A stretch of DNA of 64,000 bases from Motiliproteus sp047633175 (GCA_047633175.1 JBLIEQ010000006.1:1-64000), one strand, 5' to 3'; numbered from the stretch's first letter, positions 36,058-45,189 are shown. Notes: generated by a model from the letters alone, not told the origin. Numbers and translations: made by a program.

Positions 36058-36683
36058 CCCGCCAGCGCCTCGGTTTCCCGGGCTAACGCCTTGACCCGCG
36101 CCGGACGCGCCTGCAGCCGCTGGCGATAGGCGTCTAGATTGGCCTGTTCGAGCGGCTGCCCGGACTTTACCCCCCACTGCAGCGTGTGCGCGATTAAAAT
36201 ATCGACCGCTGTGAAACCCTCACCCAGCAGGTACTCTTGATCCCCCAGGCCCTGGCTGAGAAGGGCTAGGGCCTTCTGGTACTCCCAGCCTGCGGTCGCA
36301 AAGATCTCTTTGACCCGATGCGCCTCAGGCAGGGCAAACTTATGTTTGGCCAGCATCCAGAGCGGTTGTTCCAACTCACAGACGGCAAAGTAACTCCACT
36401 GTTCGTATAGCCCGCGCGATGCCGTGCCGGCAGCGGGAATAACCGCGTTGTTGCCATACTTATCGGCCAGATAGGTCACAATCGCGGCCGACTCCGACAT
36501 CACCAGCGCAGCGTCCTCGATCACCGGGACTTTGCCGCCCGGATTGATGGCCAGAAACGCGGAGGCTCGGTGGTCGCTTTTGGAAAAATCGATCAGCTGA
36601 TACTGATAATCGAGCCCCAGCTCTTCGAGCAACCAGGTGATTCTCAGCGAGCGGGAGTTGGGAAAGCCGTAGACCTTAATCAT
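36054..36683 (-). CDS. Glutathione S-transferase family protein
   Basis: A 209-residue soluble protein with an N-terminal thioredoxin-like domain (MIKVYGFPNSRSLRITWLLE, with the glutathione-binding motif VPVIED and ESAAI near residues 53-68) and an all-helical C-terminal domain. Ser10 in NSRSLR is the likely activating residue. The substrate is unknown. Length is normal. It is convergent with phnA and separated from corA by about 120 bp. Confidence 0.93.
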   Translation of the reverse strand: MIKVYGFPNSRSLRITWLLEELGLDYQYQLIDFSKSDHRASAFLAINPGGKVPVIEDAALVMSESAAIVTYLADKYGNNAVIPAAGTASRGLYEQWSYFAVCELEQPLWMLAKHKFALPEAHRVKEIFATAGWEYQKALALLSQGLGDQEYLLGEGFTAVDILIAHTLQWGVKSGQPLEQANLDAYRQRLQARPARVKALARETEALAG

Positions 36684-36806
36684 CGTTATTCTCCTGGGTG
36701 TCGATAGCCAAATAAGGAGTCAGCTTAGTGCCTGTGCGCGAGGATAAGCGAGCTTTTGATAGATCCGAGTCACGATAGGATATCGGCGCCCGCAAGATTC
36801 GCCGCC

Positions 36807-37769
36807 TCAGAGCCAGCCTTTGCGCTTGAAATAGACGTAAGGTGCAAGACCCGCCAGGACCATCAGCCCCAGCGCCCAGGGATAGCCGAACTTCCAGTGC
36901 AGTTCAGGCATCACGTCGAAGTTCATCCCGTAGATACTGGCAACCAACGTGGGGGGCAGAAACACCACCGCCGCGATCGAGAAGGTCTTGATGATCTTAT
37001 TTTGCTCGATATTGATAAAACCCTGGGTCGAGTCCATCAGGAAGTTGATCTTATCGAACAGGAAGGTGTTATGGGACATCAGCGTATCCACGTCGTGCAT
37101 CACCACCCTGCACTCCTCCTGCCACTGCGGATGTTCGCGTAGATGGCGCATCAGGAAAGCCACCGATCGCTTGGTATCCATCAGACACAGACGAATCTTG
37201 CCATTGCTGTCTTCGAGCTTGGCAAGCTGGTCGATGGCATCGTCCAGGGCCGAATTTTCATCCTCGAGCACCGAGAAACTGACCGATTCGAGTCCGGTAT
37301 GAATATCTTCGAGCTGGTCGGCCAGATTCTCGACTTTCTGATCAAACAGCGACACCAGCAGCTCTGCGGGCGAATTAACCTCGACCTGACCGGCCCGGGT
37401 GCGCAGCCGTAATAGCCGGAAATCGGCCAGATCATCATCACGCACCGAGATCAACCGCTCCGGCTGAAGGATAAAGGCCACCGTAACGGTCTTATGCCGA
37501 CCCTCGACCTGAGTCAGAAACAACGAGTGGATATGCACCCCGCTGTGATCGATAAAATAGCGCGCCGAGGATTCGATCTCCTCGACCTCGTCGGACTCGG
37601 GCAGCTCAGCACGCAGAAACGCCTCCAGGCGCTCGCGCTCCTCCTCCGTCGGCTCATCCGCATCGATCCAGACCCCCTTGGCGAGAGAGGGCAGAGAGGG
37701 TAAAAGCTCCCCTGCCGGGACAGGTTGCTGGGCCAGGCGGCCATGATGGATACTAAAAACACGCAGCAT
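36807..37769 (-). CDS. corA: CorA-family magnesium/divalent cation transporter
   Basis: A 320-residue inner-membrane channel. A large cytoplasmic domain (1-255) is followed by two C-terminal membrane helices with the signature YGMNF near residue 280 between them, and the C-terminal KRKGWL. The sequence PELHWKFGYPWALGLMVLAG after GMNF is typical of CorA. Mg2+ is the usual substrate; Co2+ and Ni2+ can also pass. Length is close to E. coli CorA. It is on the same strand as pomB-pomA, 36 bp behind pomB, but functionally separate. Confidence 0.94.
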   Translation of the reverse strand: MLRVFSIHHGRLAQQPVPAGELLPSLPSLAKGVWIDADEPTEEERERLEAFLRAELPESDEVEEIESSARYFIDHSGVHIHSLFLTQVEGRHKTVTVAFILQPERLISVRDDDLADFRLLRLRTRAGQVEVNSPAELLVSLFDQKVENLADQLEDIHTGLESVSFSVLEDENSALDDAIDQLAKLEDSNGKIRLCLMDTKRSVAFLMRHLREHPQWQEECRVVMHDVDTLMSHNTFLFDKINFLMDSTQGFINIEQNKIIKTFSIAAVVFLPPTLVASIYGMNFDVMPELHWKFGYPWALGLMVLAGLAPYVYFKRKGWL

Positions 37770-37805
37770 GCGCAGACCTCCAGTGCGTCTGGAACAGCCA
37801 GAGCA

Positions 37806-38768
37806 CTAAAAAATGTCGTTAGGGTTCAGTTCCAACCCCTGGATATCCAGCCCTTCGGGAGAGGTCGGCAAACGATTAAACAGCTCTTTATCCTTACCCT
37901 TTTGAATCACGATCTCGACCCGACGATTCTGGGTGCGATTGGCTGCCGAATTGTTAGGCACCAGGGGGTGGGTATCCGCATACCCCACGACCTGATAGCG
38001 CGACTGATCGATACGCGGGTCGGCGAACAGCTCCTGTGCGACCGACAGGGCGCGGGCCGAGGAGAGGGCCCAGTTAGACTGAAATTCAGAGGTAGAGATA
38101 GGGATATTATCCGAGTGCCCTTCGACCGCCACCGTGCCCTCGACCTCGAGCAGCACATCACGAATTTTGGCGAGGATCGGCACGAAATCCGAGGCTAGGT
38201 CAGCACCTCCCGAGCTGAATGAACCCTGCTCCCTGACGCGGATAATCACTTTACCCTCAAGGGCTTCGACATCCACGCTGCCCTTGCCGATCTCCTCCTG
38301 CAGCGCCATCGCCAGGGTCAGGGCATCCTCTTCGGCCTGTGACTTAGCCTCTGCCGCCTCCTCCTGCTGCGTCTGTGCCTGCTGCAACAGCTCCTGGGCA
38401 TGACCAGAATCCATATCCAGAAACTCGGCTTTGCCTTCCTGGCGCCGTACATCCAGGTTGCGCTTCTCGGTATTGGTTGAGAACTGCCGCACCTCGTTCA
38501 GCGGTGTCGGTTCCGGCCGTCCCGGACTGAACTCCTGGGCGATAATACTGGTGCCCTTGGGAATATCCTTAGTTTTAATCTGATTCTGCACCCCGAAGGC
38601 TTCGCGCATGGAGCCTGCCAACTGTTTGAACTTCAGCACGTCCATCTCTGAGAATGACAACAGCAGCACGAAGAAGCACATCAGCAGCGACATCAGGTCG
38701 GCAAAGGTCGCCATCCAGGCCGGCGATCCTGCAGGTGGGCATTTACATTTTTGCTCTTCGTCGCTCAT
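37806..38768 (-). CDS. pomB: Flagellar motor stator protein PomB/MotB
   Basis: A 320-residue stator subunit. The N-terminus has the PomB motif CPPAGSPAWMATFADLMSLLM with the ion-binding Asp in the single membrane helix, a long Gln/Glu-rich periplasmic linker (about 110-165), and a C-terminal OmpA-like peptidoglycan-binding domain (AVEGHSDNIPISTSEFQSNW, YADTHPLVPN, NRRVEIVI). The sequence is closer to PomB (sodium-driven) than to proton-type MotB. It lies 70 bp behind pomA on the same strand, presumably co-transcribed. Confidence 0.92.
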   Translation of the reverse strand: MSDEEQKCKCPPAGSPAWMATFADLMSLLMCFFVLLLSFSEMDVLKFKQLAGSMREAFGVQNQIKTKDIPKGTSIIAQEFSPGRPEPTPLNEVRQFSTNTEKRNLDVRRQEGKAEFLDMDSGHAQELLQQAQTQQEEAAEAKSQAEEDALTLAMALQEEIGKGSVDVEALEGKVIIRVREQGSFSSGGADLASDFVPILAKIRDVLLEVEGTVAVEGHSDNIPISTSEFQSNWALSSARALSVAQELFADPRIDQSRYQVVGYADTHPLVPNNSAANRTQNRRVEIVIQKGKDKELFNRLPTSPEGLDIQGLELNPNDIF

Positions 38769-38837
38769 GGCTTTCCGACAGGCTCAGATAACAGATAGCA
38801 GATAGCAGGCACTAGGTATTAGTCAACAGGTGACGGT

Positions 38838-39602
38838 CTAGGCATCTGCTTCAGAACCGGCTCGCATACCCTCGGCCAGGTAGTTTTTGAGCATGGATTC
38901 GATAACGCGCGGATTCTGGCCTGCCTGAATCGAGAGCAAACCATCGATAATCAAGGCCTTATTAGTCGCTTCCTCCTCTTTGCGAACGCTCAGCTTATCG
39001 GCGATAGGACCGGCCACCATGTTCGCAATCATCGCACCATAAAGGGTGGTCAGCAGCGCGACAGCCATGGCCGGCCCTATCGACTTGGGATCGTCCATAT
39101 TGGCCAACATCTGCACCAGGCCGATCAGAGTGCCTATCATCCCCATCGCCGGGGCCACTTCGGCCATCGCCCTGAAGAAACCGACCGCTATCTCATGCCG
39201 CGCCTCCGCCTGATTCTTATCCTTACTGAGCAGCGCCTTGACCACTTCAGGATCATGGCCATCCACCAACAGCTGGATACCGCGCTGCATAAACTCATTA
39301 CTGACCTCTTTCTCCTCCAGCGACAGCAATCCGCCTTTACGGGCGACATCGGCCAGCTCGACGGTTTCGGCAATCAGCTCATCGGGCGCGCTGGACTTAA
39401 ACATAAACGCCTTGCCCGCTGCCTTAAAGGCGCCGATAAACTGAGCCAGGGTATATTTCATCAGCACCACCAGCAGGGTGCCCCCGACCACGATCAGTAT
39501 CGAGGGCGGGTTAACAAACATCCCTGCACTGCCACCGAGAATAATGGCCGAAACGATAATGGCGAAGGAGCCGATCAGGCCCACCAGTGTTGCGATATCC
39601 AC
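38838..39602 (-). CDS. pomA: Flagellar motor stator protein PomA/MotA
   Basis: A 254-residue inner-membrane protein with four membrane helices (MDIATLVGLIGSFAIIVSAI, PPSILIVVGGTLLVVLM, and two near residues 150-200: VAPAMGMIGTLIGLVQML, AMAVALLTTLYGAMIANM). Charged residues of the cytoplasmic loop contact FliG. The N-terminus resembles the Vibrio PomA type, so a Na+ motive force is likely. No flagellin, FliG or other flagellar gene is near; stator genes are often unlinked. Confidence 0.93.
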   Translation of the reverse strand: MDIATLVGLIGSFAIIVSAIILGGSAGMFVNPPSILIVVGGTLLVVLMKYTLAQFIGAFKAAGKAFMFKSSAPDELIAETVELADVARKGGLLSLEEKEVSNEFMQRGIQLLVDGHDPEVVKALLSKDKNQAEARHEIAVGFFRAMAEVAPAMGMIGTLIGLVQMLANMDDPKSIGPAMAVALLTTLYGAMIANMVAGPIADKLSVRKEEEATNKALIIDGLLSIQAGQNPRVIESMLKNYLAEGMRAGSEADA

Positions 39603-39829
39603 CTTAATACTCCCTGGAGTCCGACGTATTACCGAAAACCACTAATTAAGTGTCTGTTTAGCAAAAAAACGATCATCAAGCATAGCAAAAAAAACGCGCC
39701 TTTATTCTGTTTAATAAAGCCCTCAATTCAAGCTTCTTCCCCTCCTGTCCGCCGCCGCCGCCGATTGACCCCCGGGGGCCGCTCAGGTAATCTGGGCGCT
39801 TTGTTCAACCCTCTTGCAGATGTCTACAG

Positions 39830-40078
39830 ATGCCCCAGAAACCGCAAAATCCTGATTTTGAAACCAGCCTCTCTGAACTCGAATCTCTGGTCACACAGAT
39901 GGAGCAGGGCGACCTGTCGTTGGAGGCTTCGCTGCACGCCTTCGAGCAGGGCATCCGCCTGACCCGCGAGTGCCAACTGACGCTGAACCAGGCGGAACAG
40001 AAGGTGCAGGTCTTAATCGAACAGAATGGCAGCCTGGAAGCGATCAACTTCGACACTGGCGAGCCACTGGATCTCTGA
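39830..40078 (+). CDS. xseB: Exodeoxyribonuclease VII small subunit
   Basis: An 82-residue helical subunit of exonuclease VII. The family core ESLVTQMEQGDLSLEASLHAFEQGIRLTRECQ and the C-terminal coiled-coil are clear. The ATG at 39830 gives a normal length. It ends 5 bp before the ispA start. The order xseB-ispA-dxs is conserved in gammaproteobacteria. About 230 bp separate it from divergent pomA. Confidence 0.96.
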   Translation: MPQKPQNPDFETSLSELESLVTQMEQGDLSLEASLHAFEQGIRLTRECQLTLNQAEQKVQVLIEQNGSLEAINFDTGEPLDL

Positions 40079-40083
40079 TAGAG

Positions 40084-41028
40084 ATGGAACTCCAGCAACG
40101 CATCCAACCCCTGTGCCAGCGAGTCGAACGGCGGTTAGCACAGCACTTCGATCAACACTCTGATCCCCATACTAAGCTACAACAGCCCTGCGACTCGGCA
40201 CAACGGCTCCTTGAGGCGATGCGCTACGGCCTGTTTAACGGCGGCAAACGGCTCCGGCCGGTATTGGTCTATGCCAGCTGCCTGGCGCTCGGCGGCCAAC
40301 TCCAGCAGGCCGATACTGCCGCGGCAGCCTTAGAGTGCATCCACAGCTACTCGTTGCTACACGACGATCTTCCGGCGATGGATGATGATGCCCTCAGGCG
40401 CGGTAAACCCACCTGCCATATCGCCTTCGACGAAGCCACGGCTATTCTCGCCGGTGACGCCCTGCAACCCCTGGCGTTTGAACTCCTGAGCCAACCCTGC
40501 GGCCTGGCGCCTGCCACTCAGCTGCGGATGATTCAGATCCTGGCGCTGGCCAGCGGCGATTGCGGCATGGTCGCAGGACAGGCGCTGGATATCGCCGCCG
40601 AAGGCCGGCCCCAGACGCTGGCACAACTCGAACAGATGCACCGTCTTAAGACCGGCGCCCTGATCCGCGCCGCCGTCGAACTGGGTGCCCTGGCGTCGGG
40701 TAACAGTGACCCGCACAGCCTGGCCGCGTTGGGCGACTATGCCGCAGCGATCGGACTGGCATTTCAGGTTCAAGACGATATTCTGGATATCGAGAGTGAT
40801 ACTCAGATACTGGGCAAGACTCAGGGTGCGGATCTGGCCAGAAGCAAATCGACCTACCCGGCCCTGCTGGGGCTGGAGGGTGCCAAAAACAAAGCCCGGG
40901 AGCTACACCAGCAGGCGCTCGAGGCGCTCCGACGGATGCCGGCCTCGGCAGCGCATCCAGACCAACCGCAACAGAACACCGAACTACTAGGGCAGATTGC
41001 CGACTACATTATCGCCCGTAATCATTGA
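40084..41028 (+). CDS. ispA: Farnesyl diphosphate synthase (geranyltranstransferase)
   Basis: A 314-residue cytosolic prenyltransferase making geranyl and farnesyl diphosphate. The ATG at 40084 (MELQQRIQPLCQRVERRL) lies 6 bp after xseB; the frame is open 38 codons further upstream but overlaps xseB. The first Asp-rich motif is DDLPAMDDDALRRGKP near residue 100 and the second is FQVQDDILDIESD near residue 230. NGGKRLRPVLVYA is also present. It supplies the chain for UppS, ubiquinone and other lipids, linking dxs to its products. Followed by dxs after 30 bp. Confidence 0.96.
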   Translation: MELQQRIQPLCQRVERRLAQHFDQHSDPHTKLQQPCDSAQRLLEAMRYGLFNGGKRLRPVLVYASCLALGGQLQQADTAAAALECIHSYSLLHDDLPAMDDDALRRGKPTCHIAFDEATAILAGDALQPLAFELLSQPCGLAPATQLRMIQILALASGDCGMVAGQALDIAAEGRPQTLAQLEQMHRLKTGALIRAAVELGALASGNSDPHSLAALGDYAAAIGLAFQVQDDILDIESDTQILGKTQGADLARSKSTYPALLGLEGAKNKARELHQQALEALRRMPASAAHPDQPQQNTELLGQIADYIIARNH

Positions 41029-41051
41029 TTACCGGCCGCGAGGTCAACACT

Positions 41052-41090
41052 ATGATCGATGCCATTAACAATGCCATTAACGATGCATAG
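41052..41090 (+). CDS. Possible 12-residue leader peptide overlapping the dxs start
   Basis: An AGGT site at 41041-41044 precedes ATG at 41052 by seven bases. The frame encodes MIDAINNAINDA and stops with TAG at 41088-41090, overlapping the dxs ATG at 41083 in another frame. The frame results from a 12-bp repeat (ATGCCATTAAC-A/G, 41059-41082). Translation coupling to dxs is possible; equally it may be accidental. Confidence 0.35.
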   Translation: MIDAINNAINDA

Positions 41091-42933
41091 CGAGCTCCCC
41101 AAGACGCGTCCCAAGACCCCGCTGCTCGATCTGATCGATACTCCGGCCGATCTGCGTCTGCTTGAGCGCGCCCAACTTCCCGCACTAGCCGAGCAGCTCC
41201 GCAACTACCTTCTTTACAGTGTCGCCCAGAGCGGTGGTCACTTTGGCGCGGGGCTCGGCGTGGTCGAACTCACCGTTGCCCTGCACTACGTGTTCGACAC
41301 ACCCAGCGACAGCCTGGTCTGGGATGTCGGTCATCAGAGTTACCCGCATAAGCTGCTGACCGGCCGCCGCGATGCATTGCTCAGCATCCGCCAGGCCGAG
41401 GGTCCTGCCCCCTTTCCCAAACGCGACGAAAGTCCCTACGACTGTTTCGGCACTGGCCACTCCAGCACCTCGATCAGCGCAGCGCTGGGCATGGCTCTGG
41501 CGTACAAGCTCAAACTGGAACCTCAGCGCGCGGTCGCCATCATCGGTGACGGTGCAATGACCGGTGGCATGGCGTTCGAAGCCCTCAATCATGCCGCCCA
41601 TACCGGTGCCGATCTGCTGGTAATCCTCAACGATAATAATATGTCGATCTCGGCCAACGAGGGGGGACTGGCGACCTACCTAAGCAAGCATCTGCGCCGC
41701 GCCCTGACCCCCGAGCAGGGCACAGACCACAGCGAGCGCACGGATGCGGGCACCACCGCCGCACTCTTCGATGCGCTGGAGTTCAACTATAACGGCCCTG
41801 TCGACGGCCACGACCTGGAACGCTTGATCCCGATATTGCAGCGCCTGCGCCAGTCCCCGGGACCGCAGTTTCTGCATCTGGTCACCACCAAAGGCAAGGG
41901 CTTTGCACCGGCCGAGCAGGACCCGGTCGGCTACCATGCGCTCACCAAACTGCCCTCCCCCCTCGAACAGCAGAGCACCCAGCCAGGAACCGCCTATTCA
42001 AAGGTATTCGGGCGCTGGCTCTGCGCTAAAGCGGAGCAGGACGCCCGGCTGGTGGCGATCACACCGGCGATGAGCGAGGGCTCGGGCATGGTCGAGTTTG
42101 GACAGCGGTTTCCTGAGCGCTTTCTCGATGTTGCGATCGCCGAACAGCACGCCCTCACCCTGGCGGCTGGACTGGCGTGCCAGCAGATGAAGCCGGTCGT
42201 CGCGATCTACTCCACCTTCCTGCAACGCGGTTATGATCAGCTGATCCACGATATCGCCCTGCAACGGCTCGATGTCCTGCTGGCAATAGACCGGGCGGGC
42301 CTCGTTGGCGAAGATGGCCCGACCCACCACGGCAGCTTCGATCTGAGTTTCCTACGCTGCATCCCCAACCTGGTGATTATGGCACCAGCCGACGAGGCCG
42401 AAACGCAGCGACTACTGGAGACCGGCTACCAGCATTCAGGACCTGCCTGTGTCCGCTATCCGCGCGGCAAAGGACCGGGGACTGAATCTGAGGGCCCTCC
42501 ACAAACGATCCCCATAGGCCAGAGCCGCACCCTGCGATCGGGTAAACAGGCCGCGCTGCTGAACTTCGGCAGCTTGCTGACCGAAGCACGGACGGTCGCC
42601 GAGGCTCTGGATCTGACTTTGGTGGATATGCGTTTTATTAAACCCCTGGATCACAGCCGCCTCGAGGCGCTGATTCAGAGCCACGACTTACTGCTGACGC
42701 TGGAGGAGAATACCGTGGCGGGAGGTGCAGGATCTGCTGTCAATGAGTGGCTGGCACGGCAGCATGAGCGCACAGGGTCGATACGGAGTCAGAGCATCAG
42801 GGTCATCAATCTGGGCCTGGAGGACAGTTTTATCGGCCACGGCGATGCCCAAGAGCTACGCGCTCAGGCAGGGCTGGATAGCGCCAGCCTCATCAAGAGG
42901 ATCAGAGCGCTGCTCTCTTCTTTTGTAGGTTAG
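41059..42933 (+). CDS. dxs: 1-deoxy-D-xylulose-5-phosphate synthase
   Basis: A 624-residue thiamine-diphosphate enzyme joining pyruvate and glyceraldehyde 3-phosphate in the first step of the MEP isoprenoid pathway. ThDP motif: GDGAMTGGMAFEALNHA with NDNNMSI. The pyrimidine domain contains DRAGLVGEDGPTHHG, and the C-terminal transketolase-like domain ends in LLSSFVG. The start is ambiguous: the 12-bp repeat creates in-frame ATGs at 41059, 41071 and 41083; the third (MHSELPKTRPKTPLL) is closest to family starts. The 3' end overlaps a 107-bp repeat found again at 51870. Confidence 0.96.
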   Translation: MPLTMPLTMHSELPKTRPKTPLLDLIDTPADLRLLERAQLPALAEQLRNYLLYSVAQSGGHFGAGLGVVELTVALHYVFDTPSDSLVWDVGHQSYPHKLLTGRRDALLSIRQAEGPAPFPKRDESPYDCFGTGHSSTSISAALGMALAYKLKLEPQRAVAIIGDGAMTGGMAFEALNHAAHTGADLLVILNDNNMSISANEGGLATYLSKHLRRALTPEQGTDHSERTDAGTTAALFDALEFNYNGPVDGHDLERLIPILQRLRQSPGPQFLHLVTTKGKGFAPAEQDPVGYHALTKLPSPLEQQSTQPGTAYSKVFGRWLCAKAEQDARLVAITPAMSEGSGMVEFGQRFPERFLDVAIAEQHALTLAAGLACQQMKPVVAIYSTFLQRGYDQLIHDIALQRLDVLLAIDRAGLVGEDGPTHHGSFDLSFLRCIPNLVIMAPADEAETQRLLETGYQHSGPACVRYPRGKGPGTESEGPPQTIPIGQSRTLRSGKQAALLNFGSLLTEARTVAEALDLTLVDMRFIKPLDHSRLEALIQSHDLLLTLEENTVAGGAGSAVNEWLARQHERTGSIRSQSIRVINLGLEDSFIGHGDAQELRAQAGLDSASLIKRIRALLSSFVG

Positions 42934-43024
42934 CCGTTAAGCGCTCCTGCATGGACGGCACTAGCTACGTCCCTGTAGCGCGGGCTTTAGCCTGACGGTG
43001 GGCACTCCTTGCTAGCCTTGTCGG
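42918..43024. repeat. 107-bp direct repeat including the dxs 3' end, left copy
   Basis: TTCTTTTGTAGGT of the dxs end and the following intergenic DNA recur at 51870-51976 in the same orientation and equal length, with about 85 percent identity by eye; the central block GCACTAGCTACGTCCCTGT is perfect. If the transposon between 43032 and 51766 is removed, the two copies lie about 209 bp apart, so the duplication probably predates the insertion. Confidence 0.88.
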
Positions 43025-43031
43025 TCGTGCC
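43024..43031. repeat. 8-bp target duplication, left copy
   Basis: GTCGTGCC directly before the IS66 end at 43032; the same 8 bp directly follow the other outer end at 51766. IS66-family elements make 8-bp duplications. Confidence 0.8.
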
Positions 43032-43289
43032 GTAACCGTTCATTCTGAGGCGTGGTTGATATCCCGATACAAGTCTGACCGTAGCGGTTGATCGGCAAAC
43101 TTCTCTTTCCATACCCGGGGTATCAGCTCCTCCACCCGGCTGGCGGGATGCTCACTGATCCGCAACAGCACATCGGTTAGATAAGTATATGGGTTGACGT
43201 CATGTAGCTTGCAGGTGCTGATCAGGCTCTGAATGATACCCTTATGCTCAGCGCCTAGCTCTGTCCAACAGAATAACCAGTTTTTGCGT

Positions 43290-43709
43290 TTATGGTCACG
43301 TTTCCATAATCGAAGTTATCCGCGGTTCGCAGTTATGGAAGGTTGCGCTTAAATACTTGGACGAGATACTCGAATGCATGCTGTTTTGTCCAATAATACT
43401 CAAAAAAACAAACATCTATCCTATATCGGCTTGGATCTTATCGCCTCTGTTTACCATGCATAATTACAAGCTCTGTAAGAACTGCAGGATGCTATCCGAT
43501 GGCCGGTGTCCCTCACTCGTTCCCTGTACATGCTTCAAATATACAGAATAAAGCATGGCAGCTATCCTTCGTGATGGTAGATAACGACAAAGAAAGCACC
43601 GAGGATCATGTATGGCAAGTCAGTGAAGTGAGCCGCTTATAGTGCTGAAAAATAGCGACTTGGTGGGATTTGTCTTAGGCAACCTTCCATAATCGAGAAC
43701 CGCGGATAA
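43290..43709. mobile_element. 420-bp MITE-like insertion inside the IS66 transposase
   Basis: Comparison with the second IS66 copy (uninterrupted at 51527-51545) shows an insert between TTGCGT (43284-43289) and its repeat TTGCGT (43710-43715), a 6-bp target duplication. The insert has imperfect inverted ends of about 36 bp: 43311-43346 (with TTATCCGCGGTTC and TTATGGAAGGTTGC) and 43679-43714. A 21-bp segment with its own small palindrome precedes the left arm. A 64-codon plus-strand frame inside is not recognised. Non-autonomous element. Confidence 0.82.
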
Positions 43710-44107
43710 TTGCGTCCCATCGGAATAGGCCGAAGGGTGCGCTCCAGGTGATTGGTATCCAGCGGCACATCCGGATCTTCCCGGAACACGCGCAGGGCTG
43801 CTTCTCTTTTCATGACGTAGCCCAGCGCTTTGCTGAGGGGGTTTGACGGTGTCAGGTCGTCTCGCCTGATCTGTTTGTCACACCACTCATAGAAACTATC
43901 GACTACCGGCTTGCTGTGCTCCAGTCGGTACTGGTGTTTCGGGTCACCGCTCAGGTTCTGAGCATAGGCCTGATCTTCGATGTGGTACAGCGCTGCTATG
44001 TAGTCGATCGCTTTGCGGACGGCGCCCGTCTCCTGGGACTCCGCTTCTATAAAGGTACGCCTGCTATGCACCCAACACTGAGCATGGGTCATCTGTTCAT
44101 TTTGTTT

Positions 44108-44185
44108 GGCATAGCTGGCATAGCTGGCATAGCTGGCATAGCTGGCATAGCTGGCATAGCTGGCATAGCTGGCATAGCTGGCATA
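44108..44185. repeat. Nine-base microsatellite in the IS66 transposase
   Basis: GGCATAGCT is repeated eight times plus a partial unit, in frame, giving (Tyr-Ala-Ser)8 on the minus strand right after the catalytic SDVDAA. IS66 transposases normally have a single such unit (DGYA-like) here. Confidence 0.95.
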
Positions 44186-44463
44186 GGCCGCATCGACATC
44201 ACTGATCAGAGTGCCTTTAAAGTCTTTCTTTAGGGTCTTTTCGATATGTTGCCAGCTGCGGCTGGCCGAGTAGGTGAATACCACCTCGTCCCCGTCTCCA
44301 TAAAGAGGCCAGAACCAGGCTTGTTTCAGTTTTCCTTTGCCGGTCTGACCCGCCTTGATCGGCGTTTCATCCATCGCCAGGACTCTACTCAGCAGGATAT
44401 TTTCCAGCTGAGCCCCCACAATAGGACGCAGCAGCTCGATGGCGCGTCCTATTGTGGGGGCTC

Positions 44464-45189
44464 AGGTTGGGGATCGATCCGGTAATTCAGATGACGGTAC
44501 AACTCGTCCGCGCTGATATGTTTAAGCACCGCGTGCTGTTACCTTCCCCTAGCGATCACAGGCAACCCAAACTGGTATTTTCTTCGACTGTTGATGTGTT
44601 ATCCCAGGAGGTTTTCCGCGCCTTAATCCATTCAGTTTTCGTTGGGGACGCGACTTCAAGCCACCGCGTTTTCTGGCAAGCCTTGATAGTTTCCGCTGGC
44701 CCTTAAGTGATTCCCTGAAGAACGTTTCGTCCATTTCAACAATGCCTTGTAACCGTTCTGGTTTATCACTTTCAATGATTTCCATTACGCGATGGCGAAG
44801 CCGGAACGAGGTTTCCAGAGATACACCAAACTTCAGGGCGGCCGGCCGGAGTGTCATCGATATCACCATGCAGTCCACATAGCAATCCAATACACCGGTC
44901 ACTCGTAAGTGACTAGTGGTGTGACGGTGAACGCGTTAAACGTTCTCAGCCACTGATCACAACGATAGCGTTGGCGGCCATCCTGGTGGCCCCAGAGCTT
45001 CATTCTGTGGCTATGGCCATGCTTGCACAGCGGATAATTGGCTAAGTTATGCTCGATGCGACTCATCACGCTTGACTGCTGGGTACCCTATTGCACCAGA
45101 TCCTCGAGTGCTGTTTTCAGAAGTAATATTTGGTCGCGGGTCAGTGTACAGAGGCCTTCGAGGCACTTTAAAAACTCTTGGCGTTCCAT
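44464..45189 (-). pseudogene. IS1595-family transposase, degenerate
   Basis: Starts at 45189 with MERQEFLKCLEGLCTLTRDQ, is interrupted by a stop after EDLVQ, and continues through a zinc ribbon (CPLCKHGHSHRMKLWGHQDG, then CDQ) and the transposase core (LRPAALKFGVSLETSFRLRH, IVEMDETFFRESLKGQRK, RKRGGLKSRPQ). After VWVACDR, a stop and frameshift precede ISADELYRHLNYRIDP. The C-terminal catalytic part is missing. Typical of the ISSod11-type branch. Confidence 0.85.

Larger units (their letters stand above)
43040..44446 (-). pseudogene. IS66-family transposase (TnpC) remnant, left copy
   Basis: C-terminal two thirds of an IS66 DDE transposase. Recognisable parts are AIELLRPIVGAQLENILLSR, AMDETPIKAGQTGKGK (first catalytic Asp), ALRPIPMGRK-type segment, DTNHLERTLRPIPMGR and the IS66-specific C-terminus ending NHASE. 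The frame is interrupted at 43289 by a 420-bp insertion and lacks the N-terminus beyond 44446, where it meets an IS1595 remnant at a 20-bp inverted repeat (44410-44429 and 44444-44463). A nine-base repeat expands a YAS tripeptide within it. Confidence 0.9.

Noticed and set aside
36807..37769. Zinc transporter ZntB
   Set aside because: The family is shared, but the YGMNF signature and downstream sequence fit CorA better.
44104..44190. CRISPR-like short repeat
   Set aside because: The nine-base units are contiguous without spacers and lie in frame in a transposase.
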